DNA of 38,236 bases from Paenibacillus agaridevorans (GTDB taxonomy: Bacteria; Bacillota; Bacilli; Paenibacillales; Paenibacillaceae), in the NCBI RefSeq assembly GCF_003112455.1, contig NZ_BDQX01000281.1:191560-229795 (forward strand), in the 5' to 3' direction. Under the pieces are notes generated by a model, which was not told the DNA's origin, ran no database searches, and saw only the letters and a list, made by a program, of their open reading frames with translations. Below are positions 1-7,673 of the stretch, piece after piece. Every line of letters starts with the position of its first letter. The stretch's first letter is position 1. The position numbers were made by a program, and so were the translations under genes.

Positions 1-76
1 ACAACCTGTGGATGCGATGCTCGCGGCAATTGCCGATGCCGAGCAAGCCTGGATACGGAAGGGGAAGGGAGCATAA
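1..76 (+). CDS. 3' end of an unidentified gene (partial)
   Basis: An open frame enters from the left edge and ends at TAA 74-76. It reads as a plausible C-terminus (about 24 residues, ending ...AWIRKGKGA). The stop lies one base before the ATG of the TetR gene, and the TetR ribosome binding site lies inside its last codons, which is typical of an operon. Too little is visible to name the protein. The alternative is that this is simply an untranslated leader. Confidence 0.5.
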   Translation, partial: QPVDAMLAAIADAEQAWIRKGKGA

Positions 77-77
77 T

Positions 78-665
78 ATGACGCCGAGAAAAGGACTGCA
101 GCTCGAGACGATCCTGAACACGGCTGCTGCCATAGCTGACACAAAAGGTTTGGAGCAGGTTACGCTGGCTTCGGTGGCGGCAGAACTGGGCGTTCGATCG
201 CCTTCGCTCTACAATCATGTCAATGGATTGCCGGAGCTGAAGGAATTGCTTGCGACGAGAGGGCTGAAGTTGCTAAACGATAGGTTCGCCGCAGCGGAAA
301 AGGGAGCACCGAATGGGGAGCGATTGCTCGCTTATGCAGATGCTTATCTTGCTTTCGCCGAAGAATGTCCGGGATTGTACGAATTGACGTTGAAGTCGCC
401 TGCGGGAGGTACGGACTTGCAGCAGGAATTGGCGAGCAGCCTTGTCGCAAAAATGATCGAGGCGGTGCAAACCTTGGGCATCCGCGGAGAAGAAGCGATT
501 CATGCGGTTAGGGGGTTCCGCAGCCTTCTGCACGGCTTCGCAAGTATCGGACAGAAGGGCGGATTCGGGATGCCGGTAGATGTAAAAGCCAGCATCCATT
601 TCGTATTAAACAGCTATATAAGAGGTTTAGTAGTTGCAGTGGACGAGAGCAGCCGCACCGATTAG
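78..665 (+). CDS. TetR/AcrR-family transcriptional regulator
   Basis: A 195-residue DNA-binding repressor. The N-terminal helix-turn-helix is clear at about residues 11-50 (TLASVAAELGVRSPSLYNHV from 29). The C-terminal ligand/dimer domain resembles the TetR_C_33 (WHG) type, with VRGFRSLLHGF in the second half. ATG 78 is chosen because it follows GGGGAAGGGA with correct spacing; a longer frame from position 12 would begin inside the upstream gene. It is probably cotranscribed with the partial upstream gene and may regulate it. Its 3' end overlaps the convergent ROK kinase gene by 39 bp. The ligand is unknown. Confidence 0.85.
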   Translation: MTPRKGLQLETILNTAAAIADTKGLEQVTLASVAAELGVRSPSLYNHVNGLPELKELLATRGLKLLNDRFAAAEKGAPNGERLLAYADAYLAFAEECPGLYELTLKSPAGGTDLQQELASSLVAKMIEAVQTLGIRGEEAIHAVRGFRSLLHGFASIGQKGGFGMPVDVKASIHFVLNSYIRGLVVAVDESSRTD

Positions 666-1544
666 ACCTGCATCCTGCCGGAGCTTGGCCGGCACGATGA
701 CGGTCTCTCTGCCGCTGGGATTTAAGGCATGGGCGGCAACGTATGAACGCACGGCGGAAAATAGAGGTTCGCCTACTTGAGAGACGCCTCCTCCGATAAC
801 GATCTTGGAAGGATCAAGCAGGTTGATTAGCGACACGCAGCCCATACCGATATAAGTGTATACTTTCTCGATCAGCGGGGATATAACCGGATCGCCTTGC
901 GCCGCGAGGTCAAAGGCTTCCTTGGAAGTAATCTCTTTGCCAAGCAGCTCGCTGGCTTGCTTCGCAATGGCGGTGCCGGAAGCCAGCAGCTCCCAAAAAC
1001 CGGAAGCTTGGTCCTTGGCGATTGGTCCTTGCGGATGTACGATCAAAAATCCGGCATCCCCGGCATTGCCCGTCGAACCCGTAATCAGCTTCCCGTGCAA
1101 GTAGATGCCAGCCCCAATGCCCGTGCTGATCGTAATAAAGATGAAGTGGTCGGCATCTTGAGCGGCGCCGACCCACTTCTCGGCGAGCGTTGCGGCGGTC
1201 GCGTCGTTCTCCATGCGGATGGGGAGGGGCAGCAGCTCGGCTAGCCGTTCGACGACGGGATAATCCCACCAGCTCTTTAGATTGGGCGGGCAGGTCAGAC
1301 GGCCTGTCTTCGTATTAAGCGGTCCAGGGGCGCCGACTCCTATCCCTTTCAACTGATTAAGGGCTAAACCCTGTTCATTGGCAAGCTTATTTACGACGTC
1401 TGCCACCTGGCCCAGCATCTCTCCCGGCTCCAGGGAGAGATCGGTTTTCAGCGAACTTTTGGCGATAACTTCCCCGTTCTGGGCTATGAGCCCGATTGCG
1501 ATCTTGGTGCCTCCGATGTCAATTCCTACGGCAATGTTGTTCAT
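627..1544 (-). CDS. ROK-family sugar kinase (glucokinase/fructokinase-like), zinc motif missing
   Basis: A 305-residue actin-fold sugar kinase that should phosphorylate a hexose with ATP in the cytoplasm. The phosphate-binding motif GIDIGGTK is at residues 7-14, and the catalytic Asp is D114 in MENDATAATLAEKW. ATG 1544 is chosen because GGGGGA lies 7 bases upstream; a TTG at 1559 would precede that ribosome binding site. Canonical ROK enzymes have a GH...CxCGxxGC zinc site after STGIGAGI. Here the His is replaced by Phe (GFL, around 166) and the following stretch GPIAKDQASGFWE has no cysteine. This may be a zinc-free subfamily or a changed specificity. A near-palindrome lies upstream at 1589-1602. 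Confidence 0.88.
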   Translation of the reverse strand: MNNIAVGIDIGGTKIAIGLIAQNGEVIAKSSLKTDLSLEPGEMLGQVADVVNKLANEQGLALNQLKGIGVGAPGPLNTKTGRLTCPPNLKSWWDYPVVERLAELLPLPIRMENDATAATLAEKWVGAAQDADHFIFITISTGIGAGIYLHGKLITGSTGNAGDAGFLIVHPQGPIAKDQASGFWELLASGTAIAKQASELLGKEITSKEAFDLAAQGDPVISPLIEKVYTYIGMGCVSLINLLDPSKIVIGGGVSQVGEPLFSAVRSYVAAHALNPSGRETVIVPAKLRQDAGLIGAAALVHCNY

Positions 1545-1588
1545 GTTCAATTCCCCCAACTAAGATTGCGAATACAAAAATGCTAAAA

Positions 1589-1602
1589 GTTCGAGCTCAA
1601 AC
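1589..1602. promoter_or_regulatory. Possible operator palindrome upstream of the ROK kinase
   Basis: GTTCGAGCTCAAAC is a 14-bp imperfect palindrome centred on GAGCTC, 45-58 bp upstream of the ROK kinase ATG. It could bind a regulator of the kinase, but no second copy was found to support this. Low confidence. Confidence 0.25.
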
Positions 1603-1811
1603 TCTATAATCACCAGTCTATCATATCGGGAGGAACGGGGAAATCATTGGCGCGAAAAAGCGATGCCCGGACGTGCAAAGTTCTTCTGTACAAAGAATCG
1701 GTAGTGTAGTAAGATCGGGTCGAATGAGACATTATGAGTAGAGGATCCTTTGCCCGCGCAGAGGGTCCTCCGTCCGTTCCGACAACTATGCGAAGAAGGT
1801 ATCGATCAGAT

Positions 1812-3092
1812 ATGGCACGGATCCAGAGGAAAGAGTATCAGACGATTAGGCTCGGCATGCCCATGACGGCAAGGGTGTGGCGAAATCTGCGCGTCGACGT
1901 GGGCGCAACCGTGTTATTCAGCATGTTCAACGTTGTCATGAATCAATTCTACATTGCATTTGCACTTCAACAGGGAGCGGATAAATTGCAGGTTGGACTG
2001 CTTGCGGCTGCCCCTGCCGTCGGACTCATTTTCTCTCCGTTATGGGCCAGTTGGATCGAAAAAGCGGATAATCCCAAGCCGTTCATCATTATTCCCAACG
2101 CCGTCGGGCGCATGCTGCTGCTATTGCCCGCATTCCTTCCCGAACCGGGCATATATGTAGCAGCGGCCATGATGTTCCAACTGTTGATGGGCATTCAGGC
2201 GCCGGCTTATGCATCGCTGGTGTCCCGGATGTACCCTAATGAAATTCGGGGACGGCTGATGGGTTATGTACGTGTTTCCATGGGAGTGCTGATGATTCCT
2301 CTTGCTTATTTGGTAGGCAGTTGGGCGGAAGCGCATGGACCAACCGGTCCGCTCATAGCCGCCTCTCTTATGGGCGTCCTGTCGATCGGATTGTTTAATA
2401 CGCTTAAATTATCGAAAAAGCGCATTTCGATCGTTACGGGCGGGGGGCAAGAGGGAGATGAATTTGCGCAAAAAGCGGATAATCGGAGGAAACGGCCAAG
2501 CTTTGACTTCAAGGAGCAGTGGAAGCTTGTCAGGCACAACCGAACGCTAGGCGTCTTCCTGCTGGCAACCACGTTCGCCGGGTTCGGGAACATGTTCGCC
2601 ATTCCGCTGTATCAGATCATTCAGGTGAACGTGCTGGAGCTGTCCAATATCCAGATCGGATATGCAAGGGTTGCCTATTATACGGCGCTGCTGCTTACAT
2701 TCTTGATTGCGGGCATGATGATCGACAGATTTCCCATTAAGTATACCCTGATGGTTGGCATCAGCGCTTATGCAATCGTTCCGATGTTATATGGAATATG
2801 GGGAACTTATTCCGTAGTATTGGCAGGCAACGCCATACAAGGCATTGGAGACGCCATTTGGGATATTGGCATTCTTGCCTTTGTCTTTCGCCTGGCGCCG
2901 GGACGGGAGGCGATGGTATTCGGCATCCATTTGATGTCGTTCGGAATCAGGGGAACGATTGGACCTTTGCTAGGCACGAGCCTCACGTCCGACATATCCA
3001 TGAGCGCCTTGCTTATTGCGGCTTCGATCTGCGGCTGGATCGGAACATGGTTGTTTATGTGGGGCAACCGGGGCAAGACGCATAGTCTCTGA
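1812..3092 (+). CDS. MFS transporter, 12 transmembrane helices
   Basis: A 426-residue inner-membrane transporter of the major facilitator superfamily. It has two six-helix halves, with a soluble loop at about residues 205-245 that includes KKRISIVTGGGQEG and a basic stretch. Substrate is not predictable. The start is uncertain. ATG 1812 follows GAAGAAGG at 12 bases. ATG 1734 in the same frame has no ribosome binding site and would add 26 polar residues before the first helix. ATG 1857 and 1863 are also possible. The gene is divergent from the ROK kinase and ends just before a bidirectional hairpin. Confidence 0.85.
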   Translation: MARIQRKEYQTIRLGMPMTARVWRNLRVDVGATVLFSMFNVVMNQFYIAFALQQGADKLQVGLLAAAPAVGLIFSPLWASWIEKADNPKPFIIIPNAVGRMLLLLPAFLPEPGIYVAAAMMFQLLMGIQAPAYASLVSRMYPNEIRGRLMGYVRVSMGVLMIPLAYLVGSWAEAHGPTGPLIAASLMGVLSIGLFNTLKLSKKRISIVTGGGQEGDEFAQKADNRRKRPSFDFKEQWKLVRHNRTLGVFLLATTFAGFGNMFAIPLYQIIQVNVLELSNIQIGYARVAYYTALLLTFLIAGMMIDRFPIKYTLMVGISAYAIVPMLYGIWGTYSVVLAGNAIQGIGDAIWDIGILAFVFRLAPGREAMVFGIHLMSFGIRGTIGPLLGTSLTSDISMSALLIAASICGWIGTWLFMWGNRGKTHSL

Positions 3093-3107
3093 TCTAGATG
3101 ATAACGA

Positions 3108-3150
3108 GAAAGAGACGAAACGGGCAACGGAGGCCTGTTTCGTCTCTTTC
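3108..3150. terminator. Bidirectional hairpin terminator between convergent genes
   Basis: A perfect 14-bp stem: GAAAGAGACGAAAC at 3108-3121 pairs with GTTTCGTCTCTTTC at 3137-3150 around a 15-base loop. It sits between the MFS gene (ending at 3092, plus strand) and the small minus-strand gene ending at 3179. The T-tracts are only moderate, so efficiency is uncertain. Confidence 0.6.
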
Positions 3151-3178
3151 TTGTGGGGCATGTAAACGCCGACGGACA

Positions 3179-3406
3179 TCAGTACAACGATATCGTAAGC
3201 GTATCCCGCTCGTACAAGGAATGCAGCGTTGCTTCGCTGCCGATAATTTCGACGCTTATCAGCGAGCTGATACATTTTTTAAGCGCGTTTTTTCCGGTGG
3301 TCAGCTTCCTGTTAAGTACAGTAGACAATTTGTCGATTGCTTGCCTATTCGTATCGGTTAAGTAAACGGGTATGGTTTTATTCTGAAATAACAGCATGGT
3401 TTTCAT
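3179..3406 (-). CDS. Small protein of unknown function (75 aa)
   Basis: A 75-residue protein starting MKTMLLFQNKTIPVYLTD. The start is ATG 3406 because a GGAGG lies 9 bases upstream; a longer frame to 3445 would run past that site. There are no transmembrane segments and no motif I recognise. The composition (short beta-like N-terminus, then a Lys-rich helix around LNRKLTTGKNALKK) suggests a small folded cytosolic protein. It ends at the shared hairpin at 3108-3150. The strong ribosome binding site and the terminator argue that it is a real gene. Confidence 0.6.
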   Translation of the reverse strand: MKTMLLFQNKTIPVYLTDTNRQAIDKLSTVLNRKLTTGKNALKKCISSLISVEIIGSEATLHSLYERDTLTISLY

Positions 3407-3582
3407 TATGGATAACCTCCATCCTATGACGGATATATTAGCCATTAGCGCAAAAAGTCGAAATGGCTATCGTTTTTCCTAGTGTAAAGGACAATTCTTA
3501 AATGTTTATTAAAAAAAAGTGATGAAATGGTTACAATCTTCTCATAATTCGGTAAATGACGTAATCAATGTGTTTACAGTAT

Positions 3583-3599
3583 AACGTAATCATTACATT
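3583..3599. promoter_or_regulatory. Zur-like palindrome upstream of a small ORF
   Basis: ACGTAATCATTAC at 3584-3596 is a near-perfect inverted repeat (GTAAT-C-ATTAC core). It agrees at 11 of 14 arm positions with the Bacillus Zur box TCGTAATNATTACGA. A second ACGTAATCA lies 25 bp upstream at 3559-3567. A candidate promoter, ATGACG (3556-3561), 18 bp, TATAAC (3580-3585), would put the palindrome over the transcription start. Assignment to Zur is inference; another dimeric regulator could use the same shape. Confidence 0.4.
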
Positions 3600-3622
3600 T
3601 TGCAATAGGATGGAGGAAAAAC

Positions 3623-3691
3623 ATGCATATGTTCTCGCCCGGCAGCCATCATACATGGATACGAAGCGAGCCAGAAGACAAAATCGCATAA
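3623..3691 (+). CDS. Candidate 22-residue peptide, His-containing
   Basis: ATG 3623 is preceded by GGAGG (3612-3616) at ideal spacing and opens a 22-codon frame ending at TAA 3691. The peptide begins MHMFSPGSHHTWIR and ends EPEDKIA. It has His at positions 2, 9 and 10 and Met at 3. It lies about 25 bp downstream of a Zur-like palindrome and 108 bp upstream of the sugar isomerase gene. It could be a leader peptide, a small metal-related protein, or a chance frame. Support comes only from the ribosome binding site and the context. Confidence 0.35.
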   Translation: MHMFSPGSHHTWIRSEPEDKIA

Positions 3692-3734
3692 AAATAAGCT
3701 AATATGCCAACTGTTTTTTGTTCCATAAGATGTA

Positions 3735-3740
3735 TATAAT
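3735..3740 (+). promoter_or_regulatory. Putative -10 element for the isomerase gene
   Basis: A perfect TATAAT lies 60 bp upstream of the isomerase start in an AT-rich stretch. The -35 position holds only TGTTTT, so the promoter is weak or activator-dependent. Confidence 0.35.
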
Positions 3741-3799
3741 GATAGAGGTCGTACAAGCACAAAGTTAAGAGATGACAAATCCATATAAAGGAGAGCGGT

Positions 3800-4576
3800 A
3801 TGATGAAACGGATGGGCATTGGCTTGCAAATGTACACGCTTCGTGACGTAACGGCCACAGATTTCGAGGGAACGCTCCGCAAGGTTGCTGCAATGGGATA
3901 TGAAGGCGTAGAATTCGCCGGCTACGGCGGGATTGAGGCGGAGTCTTTGCGTGATCTGCTGCAAGAGCTGAAGCTTACGGCAATCGGAAGCCATATCAGT
4001 TTGCAGGCGCTGGATACGAATCTGGAGAATGAAATCGCTTTCCTGAAAACGATTGGCGCGAATTACGCAATCTGCCCATGGTTGCCGCTCGAGGAGCGCG
4101 ACTCGGAGTCTTGGCGGGGCCATCTCGTGAAATTCGAGCAGTTCGGCAAACGATTCCGCGAGGAAGGAATTACGTTCGCTTATCATAACCACGATTTCGA
4201 ATTCGAAGTGGAGATCGACGGCGAGATCGTATTCGACGCCCTTTATGCGCGTATTGCCCCCGAGCATCTGCAAGTAGAGATGGACATTGGCTGGGTGCAA
4301 TATTCCGGCAAGGATCCGCTTGCTTATATTAAGAAGTATACCGACCGTCTGCCGCTTCTTCATCTAAAGGACTTCCGTGCGGGCGAGAAGGGTAAAGGCA
4401 TTGACACCGTGGAGCTGGGGCGGGGCGATTTGCCGCTTGTGCCGATTATCGGCGCAGCATCAGAAGCCAACGTCGAATGGCTCATCGTCGAGCAGGACAC
4501 TTGCGCGAATCCGCCGCTGGAATCCGTTGCGGAAAGCATGGAGTGGCTGAAAAATAATTATCTGAACCAATTCTAA
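3800..4576 (+). CDS. Sugar phosphate isomerase/epimerase (xylose isomerase-like TIM barrel)
   Basis: A 258-residue cytosolic TIM-barrel protein of the AP-endonuclease-2 / xylose isomerase-like superfamily (IolE/IolI relatives). It probably isomerises or epimerises a sugar or inositol derivative. Metal-site signatures are visible: EGVEFAGYGG, YHNHDFEFE, EMDIGWVQYSG, LHLKDF and the late VEQD. The start is ATG 3800, with AAAGGAG just upstream; ATG 3803 is equally placed. The next gene is a Gfo/Idh/MocA dehydrogenase, a very common pairing in sugar catabolism. An inverted-repeat element separates the two. Confidence 0.85.
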   Translation: MMKRMGIGLQMYTLRDVTATDFEGTLRKVAAMGYEGVEFAGYGGIEAESLRDLLQELKLTAIGSHISLQALDTNLENEIAFLKTIGANYAICPWLPLEERDSESWRGHLVKFEQFGKRFREEGITFAYHNHDFEFEVEIDGEIVFDALYARIAPEHLQVEMDIGWVQYSGKDPLAYIKKYTDRLPLLHLKDFRAGEKGKGIDTVELGRGDLPLVPIIGAASEANVEWLIVEQDTCANPPLESVAESMEWLKNNYLNQF

Positions 4577-4599
4577 TTAGAAAGTTATTATTAGATCGA

Positions 4600-4766
4600 G
4601 TTCAAAAAGTCCGATTTTCAGTACCGAGAAGGTTGGATGAAGAGTAGGGACTGAGGAGCGGAGCGTAGTGGAAGCTACGTGAGCACCGGAAGTGCCGGCT
4701 GAATTCAAGATTCGATGTCGATATACTTCCCGAGTTACTTCGTAATCAAAATTGGACTTTTTGAAC
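4600..4766. repeat. MITE-like element with 19-bp terminal inverted repeats (copy 1)
   Basis: The element has ends GTTCAAAAAGTCCGATTTT (4600-4618) and its inverse (4748-4766), with one mismatch that would still pair as G-U in RNA. The interior includes the hairpin CGTAG-tggaag-CTACG and the phrase GGCTGAATTCAAGATTCGAT. The first 77 bp recur at 38160-38236 with two differences, and a diverged copy lies at 33363-33493. There is no transposase and no ORF. It is inserted between the isomerase and dehydrogenase genes and ends 28 bp before the latter's start codon. No clear target duplication is visible here. Confidence 0.8.
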
Positions 4767-4794
4767 CACCACTTATAGAAAGCAGGGGAAATCA

Positions 4795-5820
4795 TTGTCT
4801 AAAGTTCGAGTAGCCGTCATTGGCTGTGGTTCCATCTCCAAATATCGTCATATTCCCGAATATGCTGCACACGCCGACGTAGAGCTTGTCGCTTTCGTCG
4901 ATCCCATTATCGAACGTGCGGAAGAGTACGCAGCCAAACATGGCGGCAAGGCTTTCTCCGATTATGAGACGATGCTGGCTGAAGTAAAGCCGGACGCTGT
5001 CAGCGTGTGTACGCCTAACGCGTTCCACGCGCCGATGTCGATCGCGGCTGCCAACGCCGGAGCTCACGTGCTTGTGGAAAAGCCGATGGCTGCAACGGAC
5101 GCCGAAGCGGAAGCGATGATTCAAGCGGCTAAAAGCAATGGCGTCAATCTGATGGTTGGCCACAACCAACGGTTCATGCCTCCGCATGTGAAGGCTAAAC
5201 AAATTCTTGAATCCGGCATTCTGGGCAAAGTGCTGACGTTCCGTACTTCGTTCGGCCATCCGGGTCCTGACGCTTGGAGCATTGATGGCGCGAGCAGCTG
5301 GTTCTTCCGCAAGGATGAAGCGATCATGGGAGCCATGGGCGATCTCGGCGTACACAAATCCGACTTGATCCGTTGGCTGCTAAATGACGAAGTGGCGGAA
5401 ATCGCGGCTCTCGTAGGCACTCTCGATAAGAAGGGGACGGCAGTCGACGACAACGCTTCGTGTGTGCTTCGTATGGAGAGCGGCGTGATCGGCACGCTCG
5501 TAGCAAGCTGGACGTATTACAGAGGCGAAGACAACAGCACGATCCTCTGGTGCGAGAACGGCGTTATGAAAATCGGTACGCATCCGGACGATCAAGTTAT
5601 CGTTGAGCTGCGCAACGGTTCTGTCGAGAAACATAAAGTAGGCGCTATCTCTACGAACGACAAACAAGAGTCAAGCGGTGTTGTAGATGCGTTCCTGACG
5701 AGCATTCTGACGAAATCGACGCCTGCTGTTTCCGGAGAAGACGGACGCAAATCGCTTAAGGTAATCCTGTGCGCGTTCGAATCCCAAGCAACGGGTCAAT
5801 TCATTAAAGTAAACAACTAG
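4795..5820 (+). CDS. Gfo/Idh/MocA-family NAD(P)-dependent oxidoreductase
   Basis: A 341-residue dehydrogenase that likely oxidises a sugar or cyclitol using NAD(P). The N-terminal Rossmann fold has GCGSISKYRH at about residues 10-19. The EKP motif is in HVLVEKPMA, and the catalytic His region is DLGVHKSDLIRWL. The start codon is TTG 4795, preceded by CAGGGGA; no in-frame ATG lies nearby. It probably acts with the upstream isomerase, although the repeat at 4600-4766 lies between them. A strong terminator follows. Confidence 0.88.
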   Translation: MSKVRVAVIGCGSISKYRHIPEYAAHADVELVAFVDPIIERAEEYAAKHGGKAFSDYETMLAEVKPDAVSVCTPNAFHAPMSIAAANAGAHVLVEKPMAATDAEAEAMIQAAKSNGVNLMVGHNQRFMPPHVKAKQILESGILGKVLTFRTSFGHPGPDAWSIDGASSWFFRKDEAIMGAMGDLGVHKSDLIRWLLNDEVAEIAALVGTLDKKGTAVDDNASCVLRMESGVIGTLVASWTYYRGEDNSTILWCENGVMKIGTHPDDQVIVELRNGSVEKHKVGAISTNDKQESSGVVDAFLTSILTKSTPAVSGEDGRKSLKVILCAFESQATGQFIKVNN

Positions 5821-5834
5821 TTTTCGGTATAGCT

Positions 5835-5884
5835 GAAGATCTCCGCATGTCCTCCGTGGCATGTTTCGGAGGTCTTCTTTTTTT
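5835..5884 (+). terminator. Rho-independent terminator
   Basis: GAAGATCTCCG (5835-5845) pairs with CGGAGGTCTTC (5867-5877) with one G-U pair, followed by a run of seven T. It lies 14 bp after the dehydrogenase stop. Confidence 0.85.
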
Positions 5885-6077
5885 GTGTTTAAAGCACAAA
5901 TACGAGATTTGTTGCGCAATGAGTAGATTCTAATAAAGCAGGCGGGACAATGGATTGCTCCCTTTTTTGTGTCGAATGGCAATTATTGTGTCATGAAGTG
6001 GTTATCCCCTCATGCTAAGATAAGGGACGTCGGAAGGATATCCGAACAATTCTAGCAGAATTAGGAGGAATTGATTT

Positions 6078-6854
6078 ATGAGAAAGCAATCCATTCGGAT
6101 CGGGGTAGCAAGCCTGTTGGCGGCTACGATGATCGGTACAGGTTTTGCCGTGCCGAAGGCGGACGCTGCAGCCGGAGATAACGGTTTCAAGATGCAATTG
6201 AACTACATCAATTACACACTAATTAACGATATAGCGTCCAAATATGGCATCGACCTTAACAAAATCAACTTTTCGTACAATGGGATCGTCATTAAGTGGC
6301 CAGGTGATGTAACGAAGCCGACTCCGGCTCCAACGGCTAATCCGACTACCGCGCCAAAGCCGACCGTAACGCCGGCTCCTACAGCTAAGCCGACTCCGGC
6401 TCCGACCGTTGCTCCTACGAAAGCGCCGACGAAGACGCCTGCACCTACGGTGAAGCCGACTCCAGCGCCGACAACCGGCACAGGAATGGGAGAGTTTCAA
6501 ACGCAGGTTGTCACATTAGTCAACCAAGAGCGTGCGAAGGTTGGTCTTAAAGCATTACAGACTGACGCTTTGTTGAACAAAGTAGCAACGGAGAAGGCAA
6601 GAGACATGGACGTAAATAACTACTTCAGCCATACTTCGCCGACTTACGGCTCGCCATTCGACATGATGAGATCCTTTGGCGTCACTTACAGATCCGCGGG
6701 CGAGAACATTGCTTCCGGTCAGCCAACTCCGGCGCGGGTTATGCAGGATTGGATGAACAGCCCTGGTCATAGAGCTAATATCCTGAATGCGAGCTTTACG
6801 AAGATTGGCGTGGGATATGTAAACGGTGAATGGGTGCAAATGTTTACTGGCTAG
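6078..6854 (+). CDS. Secreted CAP-domain (SCP/PR1-like) protein, YkwD type
   Basis: A 258-residue exported protein. It has a signal peptide (residues 1-31, cleavage near ADA-AAG), a short N-terminal region, and a Pro/Thr/Ala-rich linker (about 79-136) of degenerate TPAPT/KPTPAPT repeats that may span the wall. The CAP domain follows (about 137-258), with H185 (FSHTSP), E209 (GENIAS) and H231 (GHRANI) as the usual cavity residues. The exact activity of bacterial CAP domains is unsettled. The start is ATG 6078 with AGGAGG at 6063-6068. An extended -10 (TGCTAAGAT, 6013-6021) may drive it. Confidence 0.9.
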   Translation: MRKQSIRIGVASLLAATMIGTGFAVPKADAAAGDNGFKMQLNYINYTLINDIASKYGIDLNKINFSYNGIVIKWPGDVTKPTPAPTANPTTAPKPTVTPAPTAKPTPAPTVAPTKAPTKTPAPTVKPTPAPTTGTGMGEFQTQVVTLVNQERAKVGLKALQTDALLNKVATEKARDMDVNNYFSHTSPTYGSPFDMMRSFGVTYRSAGENIASGQPTPARVMQDWMNSPGHRANILNASFTKIGVGYVNGEWVQMFTG

Positions 6855-6898
6855 TCTTTAAGTTTCGTATTTCGTGATGTGATTCCATGCGGTTTGAG

Positions 6899-6931
6899 GG
6901 AGAGACTGGCCATTGATAGCGGCCTCTCTCC
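6899..6931 (+). terminator. Hairpin between the CAP and LysM-3D genes
   Basis: GGAGAGACTGGCC (6899-6911) pairs with GGCCTCTCTCC (6921-6931) with a two-base bulge. No T-run follows directly; the nearest T-run is about 15 bases later. It may be a weak terminator, attenuator or mRNA-stability hairpin in the leader of the next gene. No resemblance to the ydaO (c-di-AMP) riboswitch was found, although that riboswitch often precedes such genes. Confidence 0.4.
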
Positions 6932-6966
6932 GTCGGCGGCAAATCATTTTTTGGAGGTACAACGTT

Positions 6967-7620
6967 TTGAACAAATGGATGTTGACTACTTTGACTACTG
7001 TTGCATTAACTTGTGCTACAACCCTATTCGCAGGCAACGCGCAAGCTGCGGAACAAACACATAAGATTGAACCCAATGATACATTTTGGCAAATTTCGTT
7101 ACAATACAAAGTGCCTCTTAAGAAACTAATGAGTGCAAACGATACTATGGTTGCGGATCAACTGCAAATCGGATCCGAGATGGTCATTCCCGGTCAGGAC
7201 ATTGTTGCCTTAAGCAAAGAGTCCGCTCCCGTACCTGCTCAAAAGGAAGCAGCGCCTGCTGCGATGACGGTAACAGCGCCCGGCGGCACGAAGCATATCT
7301 ACAAAAAAGAACTGCAGGTAAAAGCGACGGCTTATACGGCGGCGGCATCGGAAAATGGCAAATGGGGAGCGGTGGATTACTTCGGCAATAATCTCAAGGT
7401 TGGCACAATTGCCGTTGACCCTAAAATGATTCCGCTTGGAACGAAATTATTCGTAAAAGGGTACAGCTACAATGGCTTGCCAGCAGGCGGCATGATCGCC
7501 ACCGCAACGGATATAGGGGGTTCCATCAAGGGCAACCGGATCGATATCTTTGTTCCCGGAACGACTCAGCAAGCCAAAAAGTTCGGATTCCAAGATGTAA
7601 CGGTATATATCCTGCAATAA
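6967..7620 (+). CDS. Secreted LysM and 3D-domain cell wall protein (YocH/YuiC-like)
   Basis: A 217-residue exported protein predicted to bind and cleave peptidoglycan. It has a signal peptide (1-27, NAQA-AEQ), a LysM wall-binding domain (about 32-76), an Ala/Pro linker, and a C-terminal 3D domain. The three aspartates that name the 3D domain are D151 (AVDPKMIPLGT), D182 (ATDIGG) and D193 (RIDIF). This fold is shared with MltA-type lytic transglycosylases. The start is TTG 6967, placed 8 bases after GGAGGT. An in-frame ATG at 6913 would put an unlikely Arg-rich stretch before the signal peptide. Confidence 0.9.
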   Translation: MNKWMLTTLTTVALTCATTLFAGNAQAAEQTHKIEPNDTFWQISLQYKVPLKKLMSANDTMVADQLQIGSEMVIPGQDIVALSKESAPVPAQKEAAPAAMTVTAPGGTKHIYKKELQVKATAYTAAASENGKWGAVDYFGNNLKVGTIAVDPKMIPLGTKLFVKGYSYNGLPAGGMIATATDIGGSIKGNRIDIFVPGTTQQAKKFGFQDVTVYILQ

Positions 7621-7626
7621 TGAATG

Positions 7627-7658
7627 AGCGCTCCTTTGACGGAGCGCTTTTGTTCTTT
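7627..7658 (+). terminator. Rho-independent terminator
   Basis: AGCGCTCC (7627-7634) pairs with GGAGCGCT (7641-7648) around TTTGAC, followed by TTTGTTCTTT. It terminates the LysM-3D gene. Confidence 0.9.
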
Positions 7659-7673
7659 ACGGGAAATCCGGAA

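Noticed and set aside
3593..4363. 256-codon minus-strand ORF
   Set aside because: It is antisense to the sugar isomerase gene, which has clear family motifs and a good start.
4577..4795. 72-codon minus-strand ORF between the isomerase and dehydrogenase genes
   Set aside because: It runs through the inverted-repeat element and has no ribosome binding site; a similar spurious frame occurs over copy 3 (33306-33569).
6855..6966. ydaO-type (c-di-AMP) riboswitch in the LysM-3D leader
   Set aside because: Such riboswitches often precede this gene type, but the leader is too short and lacks the conserved motifs; only a simple hairpin is present.
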